Shown here: positions 27,391 through 36,274 of the stretch, piece by piece
Position numbering within the stretch: the first letter of the stretch is position 1
Layout: the number at the start of each line of letters is the position of its first letter
NCBI GenBank assembly: GCA_947628185.1
Contig: CANQYW010000011.1
Span: 1-44,990 of the forward strand
Source of the DNA: an uncultured Oscillospiraceae bacterium
Lineage (GTDB): Bacteria > Bacillota > Clostridia > Oscillospirales > Oscillospiraceae
DNA: 44,990 nucleotides
Direction of reading: 5' to 3'
Program-made: the position numbers and the translations under genes
Notes under the pieces: model-generated
Database searches by the model: none
What the model was told of the DNA's origin: nothing
The model's input: the letters and a program-made list of their open reading frames with translations, nothing else

Positions 27391-28223
27391 GACGGAAAGG
27401 GCTGGGCGGCGTGAGCGTAAAACAGTGGGCGGCGGCCCTGTCTTTATTTTGCTTTCTTTTTGGGATCGCTGGATGTACCCCGGAGGAGCCTACAGATGAG
27501 CGGGAACCGCTCCTGTACGTCAACGGGGAGGCGGTCTCGGAGGAGGAGATGGCCGTTCTGGATGGCGACACCGGCCGCGCGGTGCGCATGAAAGTTCTAC
27601 AGCAGTGGGCGGAGGAACTGGGTTACATTGACGGGTTTTCCTGGGACTCGATGCTCGAGGCGCTGGCTCGTGAGAACGAGAGCCGCGCCGAGACAGCGGC
27701 CAGTGGCGGTGTGGTCTACGGACCGGTGGAGTACACATCACTGCAATACTACTACATATTGATGGGCGACCTTGAGCGTCTCATAAGGGACGAGCTCTCC
27801 GCCGCCGCCACGCAGGAGGATCTCCGGACGTTCTACGAGGAGCACCTTGAGGACTACAGGGAGATCGGTGAGATAACCGCAGTAGTTACCGTTAGCACTG
27901 AGAAGGGAGAGGTGATAAGGGAGGAGACGGTGACACTTAGCCCCGCAAACTATCGCGTGATGTCCGAGCGCGACGAGCGCCTGACCTACGAGCTCTCCAT
28001 GCTCTGGGAGGGCCAGGAGGCAAACTGGACGGACGAGTACGGCCAGGTTTGGGAGCTCCGCTGCACGGGGCGCACGCCGGACACCTACGAGCCCTTTGAG
28101 GATATCTCCGGGGCCGTGGGTGAGCAGTACGCCGGTGAGCAGCTGGAGCTGGAGCTTGAGCGCCGGACGGATGAGAGCACCATTGAAGACTTGCGAATTA
28201 TCGAAGGGGAGGAAATGAATTAA
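27372..28223 (+). CDS. Lipoprotein, PrsA/SurA N-terminal-domain-like
   Basis: A 283-residue protein that is secreted and lipid-anchored: the signal region KQWAAALSLFCFLFGIAGC ends in a lipobox Cys. After it, REPLLYVNGEAVSEEEM and the helical region up to YYYILMGDLERLI and ATQEDLRTFYEEHLEDYRE have the pattern of the SurA/PrsA N-terminal chaperone domain. No parvulin domain is visible, so it would be a chaperone without prolyl isomerase. The start is 27372 (GGGGGA 8 nt upstream); GTG at 27411 would give a shorter signal peptide and 27336 is also open. Its stop is 3 bp before the giant surface-protein gene, making it a candidate dedicated helper for that protein's folding. Confidence 0.7.
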   Translation: MGVGTQGRKGLGGVSVKQWAAALSLFCFLFGIAGCTPEEPTDEREPLLYVNGEAVSEEEMAVLDGDTGRAVRMKVLQQWAEELGYIDGFSWDSMLEALARENESRAETAASGGVVYGPVEYTSLQYYYILMGDLERLIRDELSAAATQEDLRTFYEEHLEDYREIGEITAVVTVSTEKGEVIREETVTLSPANYRVMSERDERLTYELSMLWEGQEANWTDEYGQVWELRCTGRTPDTYEPFEDISGAVGEQYAGEQLELELERRTDESTIEDLRIIEGEEMN

Positions 28224-28226
28224 CCT

Positions 28227-31200
28227 ATGAAGAACACCAAGAAAATGTCCCTGAGGCTCCTCTGCGGGCTGCTGAGCTTACTGCTCTTCGTCAGCCCCCT
28301 GACGGGCGTGGTCTCCGCCGCCGAGGGCACAACTGCCCCGACGCATGTTGACCCGCTTGCGGACACCCTCATAAAGGACGGATTTAGCGATCCTACGAAG
28401 TGGGATATATTCAACGAAGGAACAACTAAGGTCGCTGACGGCAAGGCCACCATCAAGGGAGCCGGCCCAAACAACCGCCTTGGTTGGAATGAAGGCAAGC
28501 TTGAGGCCGACAAGTTCATGATATCTTTGGACGTGACGCCCAATATGGTGAACGAGAAAGGTCAACGCGCAGCTGACCTCAAGATAGTGTTCAAGGGCAC
28601 AGACCAGTATGAGGGCGATCGCCTCCAGGTACGGTTCAGCTTTGACGAGTCCCTTGTGCTTGTGGAGCGCCGTGCAAATACCGGGGGTAATACCTGGGGA
28701 AATGAAGACTATCGTGAGAGCTTTGAATGGAATCAGGGGGAGACCATCGGCGTTGATGTCCTCGTTGATTCCTCTACCAGCACCGTCACTGTTTACCTTG
28801 ACGGCGTAGAGGTAGCCAAGGCTGACCATGAGGACATCGGCACTATGGAACGGGGCTACTTCGCCATAACTGGGCAGTATCCCAACCAGGACTTCGTTCT
28901 TGAGAACCTTAACGTCACAAGCGCTGTAGTCGTTGAGGAGAAACCGGATGTCGGTGCTGATGGACATCTGACTCCTCTTGCTGAGACCGTCGTTGACGGA
29001 GTTCTCTTTAATGATACCTCTAAATGGACGCCTAAGGGTGCTGCGAAGGTGTCCGAGGATGGAAAGACCGTCACTATGAGTGAAGCTGGTCCCGATAACG
29101 GCATTGAGTACAACGAAGTCATAAAGGCGTCCGACTTCCTCATCTCCATGGACGTGACGCCGCTCATGGCCGCTGGTTCTGCGGCGGACTTCAAGGTGGA
29201 CTTCTTCAAGACCGCCGCACCCGGCACCGCTGGTAACCACGCCCAGGTGCGTTTAAAGTTCCAGAACAATCTCACCAAGATAGGCGTCACCAGCGCCAAC
29301 AACGCGGAGCCCAACGATCTCTCCGACGGGAACATTGATTTCCCCGAGGGCGTGACATGGACTACTGGCGAAAAGATTCCTCTTGATATCCGCGTGAACA
29401 GGGAGGCTGACACCATAGAGGTCTATATTGGCGGCACGAAGATAGCCAGCACCGCCAAGGGCGCTGATCTCGGCGTTTTCTCCCAGGGCTATTTCGGATT
29501 CTCCGCCCAGTATGGACAGCAGAACTTCAAGGTGGAGAACGTCAAGGTCACCGCTACTTCCGTGACTGCTACCCCCGAGGTAAACAAGACCGACCTCGCG
29601 ATAGCGGTTCGCGACGCCAAGGCAAACCAGGGCACCGAGAACACCGGCGATGTCTACACCGCCGACTCTTGGGCCGCGTACGAAGAGGCCCTCAAAGAGG
29701 CAGAGGCAGAGCTTGCAAGAACCGACTCAACTAATGAGTCAGTCAAAGCTGCTCTTGATAAGCTCACCGCCGCTGTTGCTGGCCTCAAGGTCAGTGCCAT
29801 CACCCATGCATTTGATCCTTTCAGCCGCGTGCTGGCGGATGACGACTTCAGCGACCCCAATATATCCAAGGGCAACTGGCATGACGGCACCAACGCCAAC
29901 ACCACCGTAACCTTCACCACTGACGGCATGACCGTCAAGGGCAGCGGCAAGAATAACTGGGTGGCCTGGTCCCTCAACACCATCAACGCCAGCAAGTTCC
30001 TCATCCAGTTCGACGTGACCCCCGGCGCGGGCAACAACAACGCCAACTTCAAGGCGGCCTTCAAGGCCCAGGGGCTCGACGGCGGCTCAGAGTGGCTCCA
30101 GCTGCGCGTGAGATCCAACTCCGGCCAGGAGCAGGCGCTCATTGAGCACACCACCAGCCACGACAGCAGCCAGGGCCAGCTCCACAAAGTGCTGGCGCAG
30201 ACACAGGAGAAGGAGTTCTCCTACCTCACCGTCCCCGGCAGGACTGCCGCCATCGACATCCTTGTTGACGGCGACACCATCACCCTGTATGTGAACGGCA
30301 ACAAGGACGCTGTCCTCACTGCTAAACATGATCTCGTTTCCAGCCTCGCCAACGGCTATGTGGCCTTCGAGGGCGAGTACCCCAACCAGGAGTTCACCGT
30401 CGATAACTTCAAGGTGAGCACCGACGAGACCCCCAGCGGCGAGAAGTACACCGTCAAGGTGGAGTCCTCCACCGACGGCAAGCGGCCGGACGCCACCGGC
30501 GGCACTGTCACCGCTGACAAGACCGAGGGCTACGACGGCGACCTCGTCACCCTCACCGTCACCCCCAAGCACGGCTACGTATTCGACCACTTCGAGTCCT
30601 ACAAGGCCGACGGCACCTCCACCGACGGGCTCCTCACCATCACCAACAACCGTTTCGTGATCTCCGAGAAGACCGGCAGCGTGACCGTTGTCGCCTGCTT
30701 TAAGACCTACGTGCCGCCTCGTTTCGAGCTCTGGAACGACGACTTCGACTACGAGAAGACAAACGAGGAGGGCAAGCACACCGGCCATATCGACAACGGC
30801 TACACTGAATCTGGCGTCGAGATAGTCGATGGTCAGCTCAAGCTCACAGGTTCCGTTCTCCCCAAGCTCGATTACGAGCGCCTTGACGGCGAGAACTACC
30901 GCATGAGCTTTGACATCAAGAAGGGCAACACCGAGAAGGGCACCATCCAGCTGGGATTCAAGGGTGCCTCCGGCACTGACGCCTCCAAGCGTTACGCCCT
31001 CCGTCTCAATGGCACCACCGTAGACCTCATTTACTTTGAGAATGGGAATGGTGCCAAACAGATAGGTACTCCTGCAAATCTCGCGGCTCCCACCGCTGAT
31101 GCCGTCTCCCACGTGGTCATCGAGGTGGTGGAGAACACCGTCACCCTCACCGTGGACGGCACCGTGGTTCTGACTGCCACTGTTGACGGCGATAACGCCA

Positions 31201-33854
31201 ACTGGAAGGACCTCAAGAACGTCCCCTCCATCTACAACATGACGAACACCGCTCCTGTCCTCGTCGACAATCTCCTCGTTGAGATCATCCCCACCCAGGT
31301 GGAGATCGAGGTCAAGACCACCCTCAACGGCAAGGAGGATCCCGACCACGTGGCCGGTTACTCCCGCGCCAACGTCCTGCGCGGCGTCGCCGGTGACGTC
31401 GTCACCATAGCCAACACCGTGAAGGCCGGCTATGCCGTGAAGGGTTACACCGTCGCCGAGCCCTACGCCGAGACCGTGACGGTCGTGGACGGCAAGTTCA
31501 CCATCCCCGCCAAGTCCACCGCGCCCATCGTGGTGACCGTGGATTACACCGAGGCGAAGGCCGAGGCCCGCGACTACTACATCGACTCCGTGGGCGGCAA
31601 CGACGCCAACCCCGGCACCAAGGAGGCCCCCTGGAAGAGTTTCACCAACCTCCAGAGCGCCGTCGTGGCCCCGGGCAGCAACATCTACCTCAAGCGCGGC
31701 AGCACCTTTGACGGCCAGCAGCTCAAGTTCCTGGGCAGCGGCGGCACGAAGGACGCCCGCATAACCGTCACCGCCTACGGCGAGGGCAACCTCCCCAGGC
31801 TCAACGGCCAGGGCAAGGTCACGAACGTGGTGGAGCTCTTCAACCAGCCCTATGTGACAATCGAGTACCTTGAGATAACGAACCTGGATCCCGAGTTCAA
31901 CTCCGAGTTCGGCCTCAACACCAGCAACAACAACTCCAAGACCCTCAGGGCCGTGAACGTCTTTGCCAAGGATTACGGCGTGGTCTCCGGTATCTACATC
32001 AGGAACCTCTACATCCATGACATCAACGGCACCCTGGGCAGCAAGTGGAACGGCGGTATATTCTTCGACGTCCAGGCTAACATGGGCGACGGCAAGGTCC
32101 TGGGCCTGCCCACCAAGTACGACGACGTCCGCATCGAGAACAACACCCTCATCCGCGTTGACCGCTCCGCCATCAAGCTCGTCAGCTCCTCCTGGTGCAA
32201 CCAGTGGGAGGCCAACAGCCCCAACGTCCCCGTGGGCTGGTACCCCTCCACGAACGTGGTGGTACGCGGCAACTACATGGAGTACATCGGCGGTGACGGT
32301 ATAACCGTCCGCGACACCGACGGCGCGCTGGTGGAGAACAACCTCAGCAAGGATGCCCGTTACCAGAACACCGGCTACAACGTGGGCATCTGGCCCTTCG
32401 AGGCGGCCAACACCGTCCTCCAGTACAACGAGTGCTACAACACCCACTCCGTCCAGGACGGCCAGGGCCTCGACTGCGACCACGCCTCCTCCTACTCCCT
32501 CATGCAGTACAACTACAGCCACAACAATGAGGGCGGTTTCATGCTGATAATGGCCGGCTATCCCAACACCGGCGTCACCGTCCGTTACAACGTGAGCCAG
32601 AACGACTACGACAAGACCTTTGAGTTCGCCCAGGGCGTCCCCAAGGGCACCATGATCTACAATAACACCCTCTACTCCGAGGAGGGCACCTCGAGAGGCA
32701 TATTCTTCCTCTCCAACACCGGCGCCTCCGGCACCAAGGAGAACAACAATAACCTCTGCGACGCCTTCATCTTCAATAACCTCTTCTACTATCCCGAGGG
32801 CCAGAGCCTCCTGGGCGGCGACGACACTCACGTCGGCTACCTCAAGGAGCACCTCAAGCTCTACAACAACGGCTACGCCGGCGGCGTGCAGGCCACTGAG
32901 CTCGAGACTAAGGCTGTCACCGCCAACACCGGCGACAAGGTCCTCGTGGCCCCCGGCACCGCCCCCGAGAAGAGCGCCGGCGTCATCAGCGCCCGCAACG
33001 GCAAGTCCGGCCTCCTCAACGGCTACAAGCTGGCGAAGGGCTCCGTCATGATCGATAAGGGTATCACCGTCAAGGAGGCCCTTGAGCACTTCGGCCCGGA
33101 GGTCACCGTGAAGGATGGCCGCAGCCTCTCCCCGCGTGAGGTCTACGACCAGAACAAGGAGAACTCCGTGTCCCTGTCCGTGGCCATGGGCGAGAACTTC
33201 CCCAGAGTCACCGGCGCGCGCTATGACACCGACTTCTTCGGCGTCACCGTAACCGGTACCCCCGACATCGGCGCCGCCGAGTACGCCGACACCGCCGAGG
33301 CGGCCATCTACTCCCTGTCCTTCCCGGGCACCGAGGTGGAGACCGTCTGGAGCAACGAGGATCCCACCCTCACCATCCCCAAGACCGTTCCCGAGAGCGC
33401 GGGTTATGAGTTCAAGGGCTGGACTCTCGACGGCGAGACCGTCTATCAGCCCGGCGACAAGATCACCCTCCCCGTGGACGGCAACTACGCCCTGAGCCTC
33501 AGGGCCGTCTGGGCCAAGACAGCCGTCAAGACCTACACCCTCACCGTTGAGTACGTGGACGGCAACGGCAAGTCCATAGCCAAGACCTTCACCAAGACCT
33601 ATGAGGAGGGCGAGACCTACAAGGTGACCCCGCCCGCCATCAAGGGTTACGACTACAAGGGCCTGGGCAAGGGCAGCGCGCCGCTCTCCGGCAAGATGAC
33701 CGGCAACGTCAAAGTGGTGCTCGTCTACGCCGCCTCCAAGTCCGACGAATCCCCCAAGACCGGCGAAGACCTCCTGCCGCTCATGATCCCCGCAGTGTTC
33801 GGGTTCCTGGGCCTCGCCGGAGCGATAGTCCTCCGCAAAAAAGAAGATAGGTAA
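28227..33854 (+). CDS. Giant wall-anchored modular protein with right-handed beta-helix domain
   Basis: A 1,875-residue surface protein. Order of parts: signal peptide (1-32); two LamG/jelly-roll-like modules (about 45-235 and 250-445) and a third after a FIVAR-like helical domain (FIVAR about 453-525, module 530-732), sharing the ending GYFAITGQYPNQ or variants; a beta-repeat (about 740-828); a fourth module (832-1020); a linker domain (1023-1110); a beta-helix domain beginning YYIDSVGGNDANPGT at about 1115 and reaching about 1685, of polysaccharide-lyase/hydrolase type; an InlB-type repeat (about 1694-1763); a MucBP-like domain (about 1767-1836); then SPKTGED, a hydrophobic helix and RKKEDR. 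SPKTG fits the (S/P)PxTG motif of C. difficile SrtB. Activity is unknown. GGGGAGG lies 14 nt upstream, inside the preceding gene. Confidence 0.88.
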   Translation: MKNTKKMSLRLLCGLLSLLLFVSPLTGVVSAAEGTTAPTHVDPLADTLIKDGFSDPTKWDIFNEGTTKVADGKATIKGAGPNNRLGWNEGKLEADKFMISLDVTPNMVNEKGQRAADLKIVFKGTDQYEGDRLQVRFSFDESLVLVERRANTGGNTWGNEDYRESFEWNQGETIGVDVLVDSSTSTVTVYLDGVEVAKADHEDIGTMERGYFAITGQYPNQDFVLENLNVTSAVVVEEKPDVGADGHLTPLAETVVDGVLFNDTSKWTPKGAAKVSEDGKTVTMSEAGPDNGIEYNEVIKASDFLISMDVTPLMAAGSAADFKVDFFKTAAPGTAGNHAQVRLKFQNNLTKIGVTSANNAEPNDLSDGNIDFPEGVTWTTGEKIPLDIRVNREADTIEVYIGGTKIASTAKGADLGVFSQGYFGFSAQYGQQNFKVENVKVTATSVTATPEVNKTDLAIAVRDAKANQGTENTGDVYTADSWAAYEEALKEAEAELARTDSTNESVKAALDKLTAAVAGLKVSAITHAFDPFSRVLADDDFSDPNISKGNWHDGTNANTTVTFTTDGMTVKGSGKNNWVAWSLNTINASKFLIQFDVTPGAGNNNANFKAAFKAQGLDGGSEWLQLRVRSNSGQEQALIEHTTSHDSSQGQLHKVLAQTQEKEFSYLTVPGRTAAIDILVDGDTITLYVNGNKDAVLTAKHDLVSSLANGYVAFEGEYPNQEFTVDNFKVSTDETPSGEKYTVKVESSTDGKRPDATGGTVTADKTEGYDGDLVTLTVTPKHGYVFDHFESYKADGTSTDGLLTITNNRFVISEKTGSVTVVACFKTYVPPRFELWNDDFDYEKTNEEGKHTGHIDNGYTESGVEIVDGQLKLTGSVLPKLDYERLDGENYRMSFDIKKGNTEKGTIQLGFKGASGTDASKRYALRLNGTTVDLIYFENGNGAKQIGTPANLAAPTADAVSHVVIEVVENTVTLTVDGTVVLTATVDGDNANWKDLKNVPSIYNMTNTAPVLVDNLLVEIIPTQVEIEVKTTLNGKEDPDHVAGYSRANVLRGVAGDVVTIANTVKAGYAVKGYTVAEPYAETVTVVDGKFTIPAKSTAPIVVTVDYTEAKAEARDYYIDSVGGNDANPGTKEAPWKSFTNLQSAVVAPGSNIYLKRGSTFDGQQLKFLGSGGTKDARITVTAYGEGNLPRLNGQGKVTNVVELFNQPYVTIEYLEITNLDPEFNSEFGLNTSNNNSKTLRAVNVFAKDYGVVSGIYIRNLYIHDINGTLGSKWNGGIFFDVQANMGDGKVLGLPTKYDDVRIENNTLIRVDRSAIKLVSSSWCNQWEANSPNVPVGWYPSTNVVVRGNYMEYIGGDGITVRDTDGALVENNLSKDARYQNTGYNVGIWPFEAANTVLQYNECYNTHSVQDGQGLDCDHASSYSLMQYNYSHNNEGGFMLIMAGYPNTGVTVRYNVSQNDYDKTFEFAQGVPKGTMIYNNTLYSEEGTSRGIFFLSNTGASGTKENNNNLCDAFIFNNLFYYPEGQSLLGGDDTHVGYLKEHLKLYNNGYAGGVQATELETKAVTANTGDKVLVAPGTAPEKSAGVISARNGKSGLLNGYKLAKGSVMIDKGITVKEALEHFGPEVTVKDGRSLSPREVYDQNKENSVSLSVAMGENFPRVTGARYDTDFFGVTVTGTPDIGAAEYADTAEAAIYSLSFPGTEVETVWSNEDPTLTIPKTVPESAGYEFKGWTLDGETVYQPGDKITLPVDGNYALSLRAVWAKTAVKTYTLTVEYVDGNGKSIAKTFTKTYEEGETYKVTPPAIKGYDYKGLGKGSAPLSGKMTGNVKVVLVYAASKSDESPKTGEDLLPLMIPAVFGFLGLAGAIVLRKKEDR

Positions 33855-33875
33855 ACTTTAAGAGCTAAACACATC

Positions 33876-33905
33876 GGAGGGGCGGGCAGTCCCGCCCGCC
33901 CCTCC
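33876..33905 (+). other. GC-rich hairpin before the aldolase gene
   Basis: GGAGGGGCGGGC (33876-33887) and GCCCGCCCCTCC (33894-33905) form a perfect 12-bp stem with a 6-nt loop. No T-run follows; the aldolase ribosome site begins about 15 nt later. It may partly terminate or protect the giant mRNA while letting some transcription continue. Confidence 0.7.
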
Positions 33906-33931
33906 ACGAAAAATGAAAGGAAGGTAATCAT

Positions 33932-35089
33932 ATGCCGTTAGTACCGATGAAAGCGATCCTTGACGCCACCGAGAAGTATAATTACGCCCAGGGGGCGTTC
34001 AACGTGAACGCCGTGTGCCAGGCAAAAGCAGTCATAGAGATCCATGAGACCTTCCGTGCCGCGGCGATATTACAGGGCGCGGATCTGGCCAACGCCTTTA
34101 TGGGCGGCCGGACGGACTTCGCCAACGGCACACTTGAGGACAAGAAGAAGGGCGCCCTCAATATAGCTAACGCCGTGAAGAAGTACGGCGAGAAGAGCCC
34201 CGTGCCCGTGGCGCTGCATCTCGACCACGGCAAGAATTTTGACTCCTGCGCCGCCGCCATCGCCGGGGGCTACACCTCCGTCATGATCGACGGTTCATCC
34301 CTGCCTTTTAATGAGAATGTAGAGCTCACCCGCGAGGTGGTGAAGTACGCCCACGAGAGGGGCGTCACCGTGGAGGGCGAGCTGGGAGTTCTGGCGGGCG
34401 TTGAGGACCACGTGTTCGCCGCCAACTCCACATATACGAACCCCATGGACGCGGTGGAGTTCTTCCGCAAGACCGGCGTTGACGCCCTGGCCATAAGCTA
34501 CGGCACGAAACACGGCGCCAACAAGGGGAAGGACACGGTCATCCGCAAGGAGATCGCCATCGCCACCAAGGAGTGCATGATGCACGAGGGGATAGAGGGC
34601 ACGCTCGTGAGCCACGGCTCCTCCACCGTCCCCCAGTACATAGTCAACGAGATAAACGCCCTGGGCGGCGACATACACGACGCCTACGGCATCAAGAAGG
34701 AACAGCTCAAGGAAGTGGCGCGCCTGGGCATCCGCAAGATAAATGTGGACACCGACATACGCCTCGCCGTCACCCGGAACCTCCGGGAGCTCTTCACCTA
34801 CGAGCCCAAGTACCGGGAGAGCGCCTCCATCGGGCCCATCTACGAACTCTTAGTGAAGAATCCCTCCGCCTTTGACCCCAGAGTCTTCCTGCCGCCAGTC
34901 ATGGACACCGTCATGTACGGCAACGTCCCCGACGAGGACGTGGCGCGGATAGTGGACTGCATCGAGCGGGGCGTCCGGGAGGTCGTGGGCACCCTGGTGG
35001 TGGAGTTCGACTGCGTTGGCAAAGCGCCGCTGGTGGAGCTCGTCACCCTCGACGAGATGGCCGAGCGCTACCGCAAAAAGGGAATATAA
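33932..35089 (+). CDS. Class II (zinc) fructose-bisphosphate aldolase, long form
   Basis: A 385-residue ketose-bisphosphate aldolase, longer than the common 285-310. Zinc and catalytic residues are visible: Asp and His in ALHLDHGKN (near 96), Glu in EGELGVLAG (near 150), His in YGTKHGANKG (near 190), His in VSHGSSTV (near 228), and NVDTDIR (near 270) for the substrate phosphates. It splits fructose 1,6-bisphosphate, or a related ketose bisphosphate, into triose phosphates. It heads a tight operon of PPi-type PFK, TIM and LarA-like genes with 9-12 bp gaps. GGAAGG precedes the ATG. Whether the substrate is FBP or a tagatose or other epimer cannot be read from sequence. Confidence 0.9.
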   Translation: MPLVPMKAILDATEKYNYAQGAFNVNAVCQAKAVIEIHETFRAAAILQGADLANAFMGGRTDFANGTLEDKKKGALNIANAVKKYGEKSPVPVALHLDHGKNFDSCAAAIAGGYTSVMIDGSSLPFNENVELTREVVKYAHERGVTVEGELGVLAGVEDHVFAANSTYTNPMDAVEFFRKTGVDALAISYGTKHGANKGKDTVIRKEIAIATKECMMHEGIEGTLVSHGSSTVPQYIVNEINALGGDIHDAYGIKKEQLKEVARLGIRKINVDTDIRLAVTRNLRELFTYEPKYRESASIGPIYELLVKNPSAFDPRVFLPPVMDTVMYGNVPDEDVARIVDCIERGVREVVGTLVVEFDCVGKAPLVELVTLDEMAERYRKKGI

Positions 35090-35101
35090 GGGGGAGGACC
35101 T

Positions 35102-36262
35102 ATGGGATATAACATACTCATCGCCCAGGGCGGCGGCCCCACCGCCGTCATAAACTGCTCCCTCCAGGGGGCCGTGGAGGCCGCAAGGGCCTCCGGGAAA
35201 GTCGATAAGATATACGCCGCCCGGTTTGGGGCGGAGGGGATACTCAAGGGCGACCTCATCGACCTCACGGACGTCCCCGCCAGCACCATCGCGGCACTGA
35301 GCCACACCCCGGCCTCCGCCATCGGCTCCTGCCGGAGGAAACTTGGCGAGGCGGACTACCCCACCGTCCTTGAGACGCTGCGCAAATACGAGATAGGCGG
35401 GTTCTTCTATAACGGCGGTAACGACTCCATGGACACCTGCAACAAGGTGAGCGCTCTGGCCCAGCGGGAGGGCCTCGACATAAACGTCATAGGCATACCC
35501 AAGACCATGGACAATGACCTTGTGCTGACGGACCACTGTCCCGGTTTCGGCTCCGCCGCCCGGTACGCCGCCATATCCGCCAGCGAACTGGCGCTGGACG
35601 CCTCGGGCCTGCCGATACACGTTGTTGTGCTGGAGCTCATGGGCCGGGAGGCGGGCTGGGTCACAGCCGCCAGCGCCCTGGCCGCGAAACTCACCGACTG
35701 CCGCGTCCTCACATACCTCCCCGAGGTCCCCGTGGACGAGGAGAAGATGCTCCAGGACATCGAGCGGGAGTACGCCAAGGGCCTCGGCCTCATCGTCACG
35801 GTGAGCGAGGGCATCTGCGGGCTTGACGGCAAGCCCCTCGCCGACACCGGCATTGTTGACGGGTTCGGCCACACCGTCCCCGGCGGCACGGCGCAGCACG
35901 TCTCGGATAATATCATCAAGAAACTTGGCATAAAGTCAAGGGCCGAGAAACCGGGCCTCCTGGGCCGGGCCAGCATACCCTACGCCTCCCAAGTCGACAG
36001 GCGCGAGGCATACGAGGTGGGCGAGTACGCCGTGAACGCGGCGCTCCGGGGCGAGACCGGCAAGATGGTGGCCATAGAGGCCGTCCGGGAGCCGGAGTAC
36101 GTGAGCTCCATGTCGCTGGTGCCCCTCGAGAAGGTCGCCAACGCGGAGAAGAAGTTCCCCGTGGAGTGGATAGTTGACACAAATAAGATCTCCGACAAGT
36201 TCTTCGATTACGCCCTGCCCCTCATGGGCGGGGGATTGCCGAGTTACGCGAAACTCAGATAA
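35102..36262 (+). CDS. 6-phosphofructokinase, probably PPi-dependent
   Basis: A 386-residue phosphofructokinase. AQGGGPTAVINC starts the donor site. The decisive positions favour pyrophosphate over ATP: the loop reads GGNDSMD (near 105), so the residue that is Gly in ATP enzymes is Asp, and PKTMDND (near 134) has the Lys used by PPi enzymes where ATP enzymes have Gly. The preceding Asp is Asn. MGREAGW near 180 and the TEGGTAQ-like PGGTAQHVSDN near 265 follow. It adds phosphate to fructose 6-phosphate reversibly and feeds the aldolase encoded 12 bp upstream. GGGGGAGG precedes the start. PPi-linked glycolysis matches the membrane pyrophosphatase at 1605. Confidence 0.88.
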   Translation: MGYNILIAQGGGPTAVINCSLQGAVEAARASGKVDKIYAARFGAEGILKGDLIDLTDVPASTIAALSHTPASAIGSCRRKLGEADYPTVLETLRKYEIGGFFYNGGNDSMDTCNKVSALAQREGLDINVIGIPKTMDNDLVLTDHCPGFGSAARYAAISASELALDASGLPIHVVVLELMGREAGWVTAASALAAKLTDCRVLTYLPEVPVDEEKMLQDIEREYAKGLGLIVTVSEGICGLDGKPLADTGIVDGFGHTVPGGTAQHVSDNIIKKLGIKSRAEKPGLLGRASIPYASQVDRREAYEVGEYAVNAALRGETGKMVAIEAVREPEYVSSMSLVPLEKVANAEKKFPVEWIVDTNKISDKFFDYALPLMGGGLPSYAKLR

Positions 36263-36274
36263 CTGGAGGAGCGC

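Noticed and set aside
27315-27410. A known riboswitch class in the structured leader
   Set aside because: I compared by eye with c-di-GMP, fluoride, guanidine, purine and cobalamin signatures and found no convincing conserved core, so it is kept only as an unassigned structure.
30087-33089. A 1,000-codon open frame on the minus strand opposite the giant gene, and similar long minus-strand frames at 5763-7598 and 7613-9643
   Set aside because: They mirror strongly C-ending codon use of the plus-strand gene, have low-complexity Val/Gly/His-rich translations, no ribosome site and no family likeness.
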